From positions 1 through 60,150 of the forward strand of contig CANJUR010000022.1 in assembly GCA_947477565.1 (NCBI GenBank): DNA of 60,150 bases. Direction: 5' to 3'. The position numbers and the translations under genes were made by a program. A model generated the notes under the pieces. It did no database searches. It had not been told where the DNA came from and saw only the letters and a list, made by a program, of their open reading frames with translations. Of this stretch, positions 25,698 through 34,236 are shown piece by piece (within the stretch, counting starts at the first letter, position 1; each line of letters opens with the position of its first letter). The DNA is from Deltaproteobacteria bacterium (GTDB lineage: Bacteria; Myxococcota_A; Polyangia; Polyangiales; Ga0077539).

Positions 25698-26621
25698 CTA
25701 CCTCTCGTCGCGAAGCCGACGCGCGGCCTCGGAATCTGGATGCTCGATCAGAAGTCGCTGCCCCGCTCGCCCGGCGGCCGCTGAATCACCGGTCCGCAGT
25801 AGCGCAGTGCGCAGGGTAAAGAGCGCATCCGGGACTTTGTTGCCCAGCGGAAAGCGCTCGACTAACCCCTGCAATTCGCGCACACCGCGCGGGGCGTTGC
25901 CGGAGCGCAAGAAACACTCGGCCCGCCAATACATAGCGTTGTCGCTGTGCGGATGAGCGGGCCAGCGGACGAGGAAGCCCGCGAAGGCCTCGACGGCGTC
26001 TGCGCAGTGGCCACCTCGCGCGAGGGCGAGGGCATCGTCGTAAGCCGTGGCGGCCCGCGGGTCGAGAGCACCCGCAGCGCGTTCGTCGAGTTGAATCACC
26101 GCGTGACTATTACGTGGAGGAGTAATCTCTGCGGGAGGCAGTGTGGGAGTGGGCACCACGGGACGGGGTTGCGCTGCAGGCACGGGGGCGACCGGCACCA
26201 CCGGCAGGCGCTCATTGGCGTGCACCACAAACGGCTCTCGCTCCGGGATTCGCTCATTGCGGGAGATTCGAACCGCCGGAAGGTTAGCTTCGTCGGGCCC
26301 TTCAACGTCAGGCTCTTCGCCGCGTGTGGCGCGCACCGACGAACTATCGACCCGAATCGGCTCCGTTCGCGTCGCCTCGACGCCCAATCGAATTGTCGCT
26401 CGGTGAGCATCCGTCGCAGTCAAGGCGCGTCGGGCCTCCCGTGCGGCGTCCTCGGTCAGCACCAAGCGATGCGCGAGCAGGTCGATTTGCGACGTCTGCC
26501 TCTCCTGCTCACTGCGCATCCGTCGCATCTCGGTTTCCATGCGCGCCAGCGTCGCGCTGGTGTTGGCGCTGCAGCCCCAACCGACGAGCGTGAGAGAGAG
26601 CACGAGTGCTTTGAGGCGCAT
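25698..26621 (-). CDS. CpoB/YbgF-like coiled-coil/TPR lipoprotein
   Basis: This 307-aa protein starts at the ATG at 26621 (MRLKALVLSLTLVGWGC), whose lipobox-like VGWGC suggests lipidation. A coiled-coil segment follows (MRRMRSEQERQTSQIDLLAHRL), then a Pro-rich linker and a C-terminal TPR region (AYDDALALARGGHCADAVEAF, NAMYWRAECFLRSGNAPRGV). This layout matches CpoB/YbgF, which links Tol-Pal to peptidoglycan synthesis. The Tol-Pal genes are not in the window. The downstream LysM gene supports an envelope role. Confidence 0.82.
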   Translation of the reverse strand: MRLKALVLSLTLVGWGCSANTSATLARMETEMRRMRSEQERQTSQIDLLAHRLVLTEDAAREARRALTATDAHRATIRLGVEATRTEPIRVDSSSVRATRGEEPDVEGPDEANLPAVRISRNERIPEREPFVVHANERLPVVPVAPVPAAQPRPVVPTPTLPPAEITPPRNSHAVIQLDERAAGALDPRAATAYDDALALARGGHCADAVEAFAGFLVRWPAHPHSDNAMYWRAECFLRSGNAPRGVRELQGLVERFPLGNKVPDALFTLRTALLRTGDSAAAGRAGQRLLIEHPDSEAARRLRDER

Positions 26622-26665
26622 GATCTGCTGGAGCGTAGAGCGTCGGGCCTCGCCTCGCCAAGAAA

Positions 26666-27652
26666 GTGCTGCACGCAACCGAGATGGTTTTCCAGAACGA
26701 CAAACCGTTCATGGAAGACATTCTCCCCTATGGCCCGCTCTCCATCCCCATCGCCGGTCGAATCGATGCCCGCTGGGATCCGCTCTGGATCCACGGCGAC
26801 CCGTCGGCCCTCACCGCCCCGGTGGTGGCCATCATCGGCACCAGGATGCCCGACCCCGCGGCGCGCGCCCTCGCCCACAACCTCGCACGCGACCTCGCGC
26901 AACGCGGCGTGCGGGTGCTCTCCGGCGGGGCACTGGGCATCGACGCTGCGGCACACCAGGGCGCCCTCGACGGGGGTGGTCGAACGGCGGTGGTGCTCCC
27001 GTGCGGGCTTCAGCATTGCTATCCCCGACGCCACGGCAACCTCTATCGAGCGATCATCGAGAGCGGCGGGGCGCTCGTCTCACAGTTTCCTCCGGAGACT
27101 CCGCCGACCCAGTGGACCTTCCCCCGACGCAACGAGTTGGTCGCGGCGCTCGCCGATGTGCTGGTCGTGGTGCAGGCGCCCGATCCGTCCGGGGCACTCA
27201 TCGCAGCGGACGCAGCGCGGCGGGCTGGCCGACGACTGATGGCGGTGCCGGCTTCTCCCTTCGACCGACGCTTCCGTGGAAATGTCAGGCTGTTGCGGGC
27301 GGGAGCGCGCTCGTGCGTCAACGCCGACGACGTGATGGCTTTCCTGCAAGAGACCGACGGCGCGCTCTTCGCTCGGGACGCCACGCACGCACCCGTGAGT
27401 GCGCGGGCCTCGCGCTCGCGGGCACTCACCGTACGCGCTCCCTCGCGCGCTCGAGGGCCGGACCCTCTCACGCTGGACGAGGCCGGATCGGTCGTGTACG
27501 AAGCGCTCGCCGTAGGGCCACGGCACATCGAAGAGGTGGCTCGCGCGTCGGCCCTGTCGACCTCTCGAGCGCAGCAGGTTCTCTTGACGCTCGTACTGGC
27601 AGGATTCATCGAAGATCGCGGCGGAGGGATGTTTACCCGCGCAAATGCGTAA
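26666..27652 (+). CDS. dprA: DNA processing protein DprA (Smf)
   Basis: This 328-aa protein carries the DprA Rossmann-like core: VVAIIGTRMPDPAA, GVRVLSGGALGIDAAAHQGAL, RRNELVAALADVLVVVQAP and SGALIAADAARRAG. DprA loads RecA onto incoming single-stranded DNA during natural transformation. A C-terminal winged-helix-like domain is visible (VYEALAVGPRHIEEVARAS). The N-terminal SAM-like domain seen in many DprA proteins is missing or very short. The start may be the GTG at 26666 or the ATG at 26684; neither has a good ribosome binding site. It diverges from the CpoB-like gene and is followed by topA, as is common. Confidence 0.93.
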   Translation: MLHATEMVFQNDKPFMEDILPYGPLSIPIAGRIDARWDPLWIHGDPSALTAPVVAIIGTRMPDPAARALAHNLARDLAQRGVRVLSGGALGIDAAAHQGALDGGGRTAVVLPCGLQHCYPRRHGNLYRAIIESGGALVSQFPPETPPTQWTFPRRNELVAALADVLVVVQAPDPSGALIAADAARRAGRRLMAVPASPFDRRFRGNVRLLRAGARSCVNADDVMAFLQETDGALFARDATHAPVSARASRSRALTVRAPSRARGPDPLTLDEAGSVVYEALAVGPRHIEEVARASALSTSRAQQVLLTLVLAGFIEDRGGGMFTRANA

Positions 27653-27688
27653 TGGGTTCTCCCCCCTCCACCGTCGTAAGGAGCAGCG

Positions 27689-30160
27689 ATGTCGAAGGCA
27701 CTGATCATCGTAGAGTCACCGGCGAAGGCCAAGACGATCCAGAAGTACCTGGGGAAGGACTACGAGGTTCTCGCAAGCAAGGGGCACATCCGCGACCTCC
27801 CGAAGTCAGGCTTGCAGGTCGATGTCGATAAGGGATACGCCCCGCACTACGAGGTGCTCGAGGACCACAAGTCGGTCGTGACGGACATGCGTCGCGCCGC
27901 GAAGGAAGCCGACGTGATCTACCTCGCGCCGGACCCCGACCGCGAAGGAGAGGCCATCGCGTGGCACATCGCGCACGAGTTGCGTTCGGCGAAGAAGCCG
28001 ATGCATCGCGTGGAGTTCCACGAGATTACGAAGAAGGGCGTACAGCTCGGTCTTTCCACCCCGCACGAGGTCAACCAGAACCGCTTCAACGCCCAGCAAG
28101 CGCGGCGCATCCTGGATCGGCTGATCGGCTACGAACTCTCGCCGGTGCTGTGGAAGCGGCTTTGTCGCCAGGTCAACGGCCACTACCTCTCCGCGGGACG
28201 CGTGCAGTCCTCCGCGCTGCGGCTGATCGTCGATCGCGAAGACGAGATTATTGCCTTCAAGCCCCAGGAGTTCTGGCCCGTCTCGGTCGAGCTGCTCGGC
28301 AAAAACCGCCCGACCTTTCGCGCGAGCCTCATCGAAAGCGATGGCCGCAAGCTCGTCACGCCGACGCGCGAGCGCGTGCCCAAGGCGGGCGATTACGTGC
28401 TCGGTCATGAAGCCGACGCCGCCGCGGTCACCGCTGACCTGCGAGGCGCTCGCTTCAAGGTAGCGACCGTCGAACGCAAGGAACGACGACGACGCGCGCC
28501 GCCGCCGTACATCACCTCTTCGCTCCAGCGGGACGCATCGAGTCGGCTCGGGTTCTCGGCGTCGCGAACGATGCAGGTCGCGCAGCGGCTCTACGAGGGC
28601 ATCGACGTCGGCGCCGAGGGTGCCGTCGGGCTCATTACGTATATGCGTACGGACTCGACCCGAATGAGCGCCGAGGCGGTCGATGGAGCGCGGACCTACG
28701 TCGACCAACGCTTCGGGAAAGAGTTCGTCCCGGAGAAGCCCAACTTCTTCAAGACCCGCGGCAACGCGCAGGACGCCCACGAGGCCATCCGGCCGACCTC
28801 GATGGAGATGCATCCAGATGCGATCAAGAAGTTCCTGAAGTCGGATGAGTTCAAGGTGTATCGGCTCATCTGGGAGCGCTTCGTGGCGTGTCAGATGTCC
28901 GAGGCGCTCTACGACCAGACGACAGTGACCATCGAGGCACAAGGCGCGAAGAAGCACCTGCTGCGCGCATCGGGTCAGGTGCTGAAGTTCGCGGGATGGC
29001 TCGAGGCACAAGGTGCCGGTGAGCGGGCGGAAGAGGTCGCAGGCGAAGAGTCCGTACGCGACGGTGCGACGGCGGCAGAGGGCGGCGACGAGGAGAAGAC
29101 GCTCCCGGCGCTCACCGAGGGTGAACCTCTCGCGGTGGTCGATCCGCCGGGCGTGCTCACGGAGCAGAAGTTTACTCAGCCGTCCGCGCGCTACAACGAA
29201 GGCTCGCTGGTCAAGGCTCTGGAAGACCTCGGCATCGGCCGACCGAGTACGTACGCCGAGATCGTGAGCAAGGTGCTCTCGCGCGACTACGTTCAGAAGG
29301 TCGATAAGCAGCTTGTCCCCACCAAGTTGGGCACGACGAAGACCCACGGGCTGCAGGCGCGCTTCCCCACGGTGGTGGACTACGAGTTCACCGCGAAAAT
29401 CGAGAAGGATCTCGACGCGGTGGAGTCCGGAGAGGCCGACTGGGTCAAGCTGGTTGACGCGATCTACAAGCCTTTCAAGGAGATTGTGGTCGCGGAAATG
29501 AGCGCGAAGGAGCCCGGCGAGGGCTGGCCGCGCGCGGAACCATCGGACCGAATCTGCGAGAAGTGCAGCTCGCCGATGGTCAAACGCTGGGGACCGAACA
29601 GCAATTTCTTCGCCTGCACCGCGTACCCGAAGTGCAAGAACATCGTCGATGAGAACCCGGCACCGCCGGCAGAGGTCTACGCCGATCGGAAGTGTCCGAA
29701 GTGCGGCCGCGACCTCCTCGTGAAGACGCGCCGGGGCACCGATGAGAGGTTCTTGTCATGCAGTGGCTGGCGCAAGAAGGAGCCGCTCTGCGACTACACC
29801 GCGCCGATGCCGATCGGCATCCGGTGCCCGAAGTGCTCGGACGGCGAGGTCATCAAGGTTGGCGCCGCCAAGGGCCGCCGCCCCTTCTGGGGCTGCAGTA
29901 ACTATGCGACGGACCTGAAATGCGACTTCCGGCTCTTCCAGCCCCCGGCCAAGGAGTCGTGCCCGCAGTGCAACGCGACCTTCCTGGTGCAGGCGGGGGG
30001 CAAGACCCGACCGGTGCTCAAGTGCGTCACCGACGGCTGCGGCTACGATCGTCCGCTCGCGACTGGCGGCGACGGCGACGGCGACGCTGACGGCGAGGAA
30101 GCTCCGGCGCCGAAGTTCCACGGCGGCGCGAAAAAGGGCGCGAAGAAAGGTGCCGCATAG
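27689..30160 (+). CDS. topA: DNA topoisomerase I (TopA)
   Basis: This 823-aa type IA topoisomerase relaxes negative supercoils by cutting one strand and forming a 5'-phosphotyrosine link. The TOPRIM domain shows IIVESPAKAKTIQKYLG near the start and the acidic DPDREGE block at residues 82-88. The catalytic tyrosine is Tyr318 in ITYMRTDSTRMS. The C-terminal part has four CxxC-type zinc ribbons from residue 623 on (RICEKCSSPM, KCPKCGRDLLV, RCPKCSDGEVI, SCPQCNATFL), then a Gly/Asp stretch and a Lys-rich tail. AAGGAG lies 5 nt before the ATG. An Ala/Glu-rich insertion of about 35 residues sits near residue 440-480. Confidence 0.98.
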   Translation: MSKALIIVESPAKAKTIQKYLGKDYEVLASKGHIRDLPKSGLQVDVDKGYAPHYEVLEDHKSVVTDMRRAAKEADVIYLAPDPDREGEAIAWHIAHELRSAKKPMHRVEFHEITKKGVQLGLSTPHEVNQNRFNAQQARRILDRLIGYELSPVLWKRLCRQVNGHYLSAGRVQSSALRLIVDREDEIIAFKPQEFWPVSVELLGKNRPTFRASLIESDGRKLVTPTRERVPKAGDYVLGHEADAAAVTADLRGARFKVATVERKERRRRAPPPYITSSLQRDASSRLGFSASRTMQVAQRLYEGIDVGAEGAVGLITYMRTDSTRMSAEAVDGARTYVDQRFGKEFVPEKPNFFKTRGNAQDAHEAIRPTSMEMHPDAIKKFLKSDEFKVYRLIWERFVACQMSEALYDQTTVTIEAQGAKKHLLRASGQVLKFAGWLEAQGAGERAEEVAGEESVRDGATAAEGGDEEKTLPALTEGEPLAVVDPPGVLTEQKFTQPSARYNEGSLVKALEDLGIGRPSTYAEIVSKVLSRDYVQKVDKQLVPTKLGTTKTHGLQARFPTVVDYEFTAKIEKDLDAVESGEADWVKLVDAIYKPFKEIVVAEMSAKEPGEGWPRAEPSDRICEKCSSPMVKRWGPNSNFFACTAYPKCKNIVDENPAPPAEVYADRKCPKCGRDLLVKTRRGTDERFLSCSGWRKKEPLCDYTAPMPIGIRCPKCSDGEVIKVGAAKGRRPFWGCSNYATDLKCDFRLFQPPAKESCPQCNATFLVQAGGKTRPVLKCVTDGCGYDRPLATGGDGDGDADGEEAPAPKFHGGAKKGAKKGAA

Positions 30161-30215
30161 GCATCGAACTGACTTCCTACCCGACGAAAATACTCAACGA
30201 CCAAGGACCTAAGCG

Positions 30216-31622
30216 ATGACGGACCCGAGCGCGGTTACGGTGGTCGGTGGTGGCCTCGCCGGGTGCGAGGTTGCGTGGCAGTTGGCGTGTCGCGGCGTCG
30301 TAGTGACGCTCATCGAACAGAAACCGCTTCGACGCACCGCCGCGCAGACGGGTGACAGTCTCTGTGAGTTGGTGTGCTCGAACTCGCTCCGCGGGGCGGC
30401 GCTCTCCAACGCTGTCGGGCTACTCAAGGAAGAACTGCGACGGGCAGGATCGCTGATCCTGGCTGCAGCGGACCTGACGTCGGTGCCCGCGGGTGGAGCT
30501 CTCGCGGTCGATCGCGAGCGCTTCAGTGCGACCATCACCGCGGCCATCGATGGGCACCCGTTGATCACTCGAATCGCTGCGGAAGTGACGGAGATTCCTG
30601 CGGCGCGGCCGGTAGTTCTAGCGACGGGTCCCCTCACCGGCGACGCCCTCGCGAAGGACCTCGTCCGCGCCATCGGCGAGGATCAACTCGCCTACTACGA
30701 CGCCATCGCGCCGATCGTGTCGGCGGAGTCCATCGATCCGACGAAGACCTTCCGGCAGTCGCGCTACGACAAGGGCGGCGACGACGCGTACATCAACTGC
30801 CCGATGAACGCGGAGGAGTATTACGCCTTCATCGACGCGCTGGTCGCGTCAGAGAAGGTCGCTCCGCGGGCCTTCGAAGAAGCGCGTTATTTCGAAGGCT
30901 GCCTGCCCGTCGAGGTGATGGCAGCGCGAGGCAAGGACACCCTCGCGTATGGCCCGATGAAGCCGGTCGGCCTCACTGATCCGCGCACAGGCAAGACGCC
31001 CTACGGAGTGGTGCAACTTCGTCAGGAAGACTTCGCGGCGACGGCGTACAACCTCGTCGGATTCCAGACGCGAATGACCTACGGGGCGCAAGCGCGAGTG
31101 TTCCGGATGATTCCGGGGCTGGAGAACGCGGACTTCGTGCGCTTCGGCTCGGTGCACCGCAATACATTCGTGAACGCACCGCGGATGCTCACTCCTGCGA
31201 TGGAGTTGAAGACCCTCCCCGGTGTGTTTCTCGCGGGGCAGATCACTGGCGTCGAAGGCTACGTCGAGAGTGCCGGCGGAGGCTTTCTCTGCGCCCTCCT
31301 GCTGGCTCAGAGCCTCCGCGGAGTGCCCCTCGCACCGCCGCCGCCGACCACGGCCCTGGGCGGGCTTCTGACGCACCTCCAGACCCCGCGGGAAGACTTT
31401 CAACCGAGCAACCTGACCTGGGCGTTGCTCCCTCCGGTCGTCGATCCGAAGGTGCGCAAGTTGCCCAAGCACGTGCGATTGGAGCGCGGGGCGCAGCGGG
31501 CACTCGAAGCCCTCGAAGCATGGCTCCCCACCGTCGCCGAAGGCTTCGTGCCCAGGGCCATCGTGGCAGCGGAGCCGGGAGCGCCGACCGTCGCGGCATC
31601 GACCTGCGCCGGCGAGGACTGA
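30216..31622 (+). CDS. trmFO: TrmFO, tRNA uracil-54 C5-methyltransferase (folate dependent)
   Basis: This 468-aa flavoprotein methylates U54 of tRNA to ribothymidine using methylene-tetrahydrofolate. The FAD site [21 protein letters not shown] and the following IEQKPLRRT are typical, as are [60 protein letters not shown] (in pieces), and the C-terminal [22 protein letters not shown]. The last 40 residues are a variable Ala-rich tail. It follows topA by 55 nt, an arrangement seen in many bacteria. Confidence 0.97.
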   Translation: MTDPSAVTVVGGGLAGCEVAWQLACRGVVVTLIEQKPLRRTAAQTGDSLCELVCSNSLRGAALSNAVGLLKEELRRAGSLILAAADLTSVPAGGALAVDRERFSATITAAIDGHPLITRIAAEVTEIPAARPVVLATGPLTGDALAKDLVRAIGEDQLAYYDAIAPIVSAESIDPTKTFRQSRYDKGGDDAYINCPMNAEEYYAFIDALVASEKVAPRAFEEARYFEGCLPVEVMAARGKDTLAYGPMKPVGLTDPRTGKTPYGVVQLRQEDFAATAYNLVGFQTRMTYGAQARVFRMIPGLENADFVRFGSVHRNTFVNAPRMLTPAMELKTLPGVFLAGQITGVEGYVESAGGGFLCALLLAQSLRGVPLAPPPPTTALGGLLTHLQTPREDFQPSNLTWALLPPVVDPKVRKLPKHVRLERGAQRALEALEAWLPTVAEGFVPRAIVAAEPGAPTVAASTCAGED

Positions 31623-31771
31623 ATCGCTTTCGCTCCTTCGGGGCGTCTCCGTCGCGCGGGCGTTACCAACATTGCTGCGGGCACCCACCGGGGCACATCG
31701 ATCGGTTCGCCAAGAACTGTCGCAGCAGCTTCGGCGGTGACGTTAACCCGCGCGCTGTGCACGCCGAGCGA

Positions 31772-32722
31772 TCAGCCCGCGAGAGCGCGCAATGCCGGAG
31801 ACCAGAGCCAGAGTGACGGGAGCGCGAGCGCGAGGCTGCTCATCACGATTGCGGCTGCGAGACGGTCATCGCAGTGCTCCTGCGTGGCGATGGCAGCCGC
31901 GATGAAGGCCGCGGGCATCGACGACTGGAGAACCGACACCGCGATGGGCGCACCGTGCAGCGAGAACGCGTGAGCCACGACGAGCGCAAGGGCTGGAGCC
32001 AGTGCCAACTTGATGACAAGAGCCAGGAGCAACGGAGCACGCTGGCCGCGGAGCGCCGAAAGATCCAGACGCATCCCAAGCGCGAGAAAGACCAGCACCG
32101 GCGTGGATGCGCCGACCAACTCAAGCAGCGTCAGTACCGCGGACGGAACGGCGACGCCGCGAAGGTTGAGCGTGAGACCGAAAAGCACCGCGAGGGTGGC
32201 CGGTCGGAAAAGCACGGCGTGGAGGAGAGGAGGGCGTCCACCGACACGGTGATCGCCGAAAGCGTGGGCGATGGCGACGCCGACGGTCCAGAGAAGGGCG
32301 GTGGTGTCGATGGTGTCGATGAGCACCGCAGCCTGCGCAGCATCGGTACTCTCGGGAAATAGTGCGCGGGTGATCGGGACGCCCAGAAAACCAGTGTTGC
32401 TGAAGGCCGCGCAGATCATCACGGTGCCGCGCACCGGGCGCGACCACCCGGCAAGGGTAGAGATTCCGTAGCCCGCGGCGAGGCACGCGAAGAGGGATAC
32501 AGTGCTCGGTAAGAGCGACCAGGCCACGCTGGCAGTGAGGTGCCGGCGGAGAAGTACGTCGAGCGTGAGGGCCGGGAGCGTGACGTCGATGACCAGCGCG
32601 GTGAGGACGCCCGCCGCTTGCTCGGCGGGGATGCCCAGTCGTCCCGAACGGCCGAGCACGAGGCCCACGCAGACCAGAAGGAACAATCCAATCAGCGTGG
32701 GAAAGAGGGCAGCTACGGACAC
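31772..32722 (-). CDS. AEC-family transporter (auxin efflux carrier-like permease)
   Basis: This 316-aa polytopic protein starts at a GTG and has about ten membrane helices. The beginning VLTALVIDVTLPALTLDVLLR and the middle CAAFSNTGFLGVPITRALFP (the NTGFLGxP block) are characteristic of the AEC family, which exports or imports small organic anions. It is the last gene of the DUF58/MoxR operon, starting 14 nt after the 55-aa peptide. Whether it belongs functionally to that operon is unclear. Its 3' end faces trmFO across a 149-bp gap in which I see no gene. Confidence 0.88.
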   Translation of the reverse strand: MSVAALFPTLIGLFLLVCVGLVLGRSGRLGIPAEQAAGVLTALVIDVTLPALTLDVLLRRHLTASVAWSLLPSTVSLFACLAAGYGISTLAGWSRPVRGTVMICAAFSNTGFLGVPITRALFPESTDAAQAAVLIDTIDTTALLWTVGVAIAHAFGDHRVGGRPPLLHAVLFRPATLAVLFGLTLNLRGVAVPSAVLTLLELVGASTPVLVFLALGMRLDLSALRGQRAPLLLALVIKLALAPALALVVAHAFSLHGAPIAVSVLQSSMPAAFIAAAIATQEHCDDRLAAAIVMSSLALALPSLWLWSPALRALAG

Positions 32723-32736
32723 GCGGACTCAGTGGC

Positions 32737-32904
32737 TCAGCGCTGTCGGGCGTCCACGTAAAACATGTACCCGATCACACAGGAAAGGCAGACGAGGGCG
32801 ATGCCAAGGATGATCGCCGTGAGCACGAGAGCGATGCGCCACCCCGTTGGAGGAACGGGTCGAGGGGTCGCGGAGGGGGTGGGATCGTCGGGGAGGTCGC
32901 TCAC
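32737..32904 (-). CDS. Small single-pass membrane protein, 55 aa
   Basis: The frame is open far upstream, but only the end looks like protein. I start it at the GTG at 32904 (VSDLPDDPTPSATP). It has a Pro-rich N-terminal stretch, then one membrane helix (RIALVLTAIILGIALVCLSCVIG, as two runs) and a short tail ending YVDARQR. It lies 34 nt after paralogue B and 14 nt before the AEC gene. No family is recognised; a small regulatory or anchoring peptide is plausible. No good ribosome binding site is seen. Confidence 0.5.
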   Translation of the reverse strand: MSDLPDDPTPSATPRPVPPTGWRIALVLTAIILGIALVCLSCVIGYMFYVDARQR

Positions 32905-32938
32905 CGCCGGAGGTATAGGTCCGACGAAGGGCGCGCGG

Positions 32939-33574
32939 CTAGCGGTCGCAACCCCACCGGCGGCGCGGCGGCCGAAACGACGGCGGACGGACGAAGGGGT
33001 GAGGCTGCAGCGGCGGCTCGAAGCACCGGATGCGTCGGAACACCGTCGGCTCGTCGATCTGCGCGCCCCCGTCGTTGTTGACCGACTGAAACTCCTGCAG
33101 CGCGGTGTCGATGACGCCGCGGAAGTTGTCGAGGTTGTATCCGAAGGGGCGAGGCCCGCAGAACACCTGCCGGACCGCCCAGCGCGTCCCGTGCATGTTG
33201 AGACGGAGCCCGTCGAGGGTGCCCTCGGCGGTCTGCGTGACAACCCAGTGGGAGAGCCCAGGGACGCACGCGCCCGGTTCGCTGACGTTGGGTGGCGTGT
33301 CCCAGGAGTAGGCGTCGATCTGCCCCGTCAGTCGATCGCCGTTCTGGTGGATCTCCAGCACAAACGAATACCAGGACTCGTTGCCCGGATACCATCGCAG
33401 GGACTTCCACACGCCCTCGACGGGGTTGGCGCACTGCGCTCGGTCGGCCGGAGGCGGGAGGCGGGCGCGTTGCTCCTCGACCGTGGCGGGCGCGAGCGAA
33501 GGCAGGAGCACCAAGGCGCCGAGCAGCGCGACCATGCCGCCGAGAACCACGCGCCGACGCTGACGCGGGCTCAT
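32939..33574 (-). CDS. Secreted/membrane-anchored protein, tandem paralogue B
   Basis: This 211-aa protein starts at the ATG at 33574, overlapping the stop of paralogue A by ATGA; another ATG at 33583 is possible. One N-terminal membrane segment (VVLGGMVALLGALVLLPS) is followed by the conserved linker LAPATVEEQRARLPPPA and a beta-rich domain. The domain shows EGVWKSLRWYPGN, SFVLEIHQNGDRLTGQIDAY, HGTRWAVRQVFCGPRPFGY, and FQSVNNDGGAQID. The same blocks recur in paralogue A (about half identical by eye in these segments). The fold with repeated strands and GxW motifs recalls lipocalin- or avidin-like beta-barrels, but I do not recognise the family. It ends with an Arg/Pro-rich tail. Confidence 0.75.
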   Translation of the reverse strand: MSPRQRRRVVLGGMVALLGALVLLPSLAPATVEEQRARLPPPADRAQCANPVEGVWKSLRWYPGNESWYSFVLEIHQNGDRLTGQIDAYSWDTPPNVSEPGACVPGLSHWVVTQTAEGTLDGLRLNMHGTRWAVRQVFCGPRPFGYNLDNFRGVIDTALQEFQSVNNDGGAQIDEPTVFRRIRCFEPPLQPHPFVRPPSFRPPRRRWGCDR

Positions 33575-34236
33575 CGCGCGCATCCCGAACGCGGCGGCGG
33601 GCGGAATGCCGGTGGAGCGACGACCGGGTGCTGCACCACCGTCGGCTCATAGCAGCGCACGCGACGAAACACCGTGGGGTCGTTGACCGCCCTGCCGCCG
33701 TCGTTGTTCACCGATTGAAACTCCTGGATGGACGGGTCGATCACTCCGGTGAAGTGATCGAGGTTGTAGCCAAACGAGCGCGGTCCGCACCAGACGTTCT
33801 GCACCGCCCATCGGGTGCCCCATAGTTCGATGCGGCCACCGTCAGCGAAGCCCTCGGCGGACATACCTACCTCCCAGTGATGGATGCCCGGCGCACAAGC
33901 GGGCGGCGCTGATCCCTGCGGACCTGAGCCAAACCAGGCGCGCGCCGTGATGCGACCGACGATCGGTGTGCGTCCGACCACGCCCAGCACCGTGGGCGAC
34001 GCCGCGCCGCGCGGGTCACGACGCAGGTCGAGGGTGAAGATCATCCACTCGTCATACGGGGACTCGTATTTGTGTGAGACCCAGACGCCCTCCAATGGGT
34101 CGGCGCAGACCGCCGGGGGGGGGAGCCGCGCGCGCTGCTCCTCCACCGTCGCGGGTGCGAGCGAAGGCAGGAGCACCATCGCAAAGCCGACCCCGAGCAA
34201 CCCGCAGGTGAGCCCACGCCGCCGGACGCGACTCAC
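33571..34236 (-). CDS. Secreted/membrane-anchored protein, tandem paralogue A
   Basis: This 221-aa protein starts at the GTG at 34236, overlapping the upstream stop (GTGA). It has an N-terminal membrane segment (GLLGVGFAMVLLPS), then the same linker LAPATVEEQRARLPPPA as paralogue B. The domain shows EGVWVSHKYESPYDEW, FTLDLRRDPRG, ELWGTRWAVQNVWCGPRSFGY, and FQSVNNDGGRAVNDPTVFRR. Two conserved cysteines (one in WCGPR, one near RRVRCYEP) may form a disulfide. The shared linker is nearly identical at DNA level too, pointing to fairly recent duplication. Function unknown; context suggests the cell envelope. Confidence 0.75.
   Translation of the reverse strand: MSRVRRRGLTCGLLGVGFAMVLLPSLAPATVEEQRARLPPPAVCADPLEGVWVSHKYESPYDEWMIFTLDLRRDPRGAASPTVLGVVGRTPIVGRITARAWFGSGPQGSAPPACAPGIHHWEVGMSAEGFADGGRIELWGTRWAVQNVWCGPRSFGYNLDHFTGVIDPSIQEFQSVNNDGGRAVNDPTVFRRVRCYEPTVVQHPVVAPPAFRPPPRSGCAR

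Noticed and set aside
27806..29347. A 513-residue open frame on the minus strand inside topA
   Set aside because: It is fully antisense to a certain topA gene, has no domain and shows the composition expected from the complement of a high-GC coding frame.
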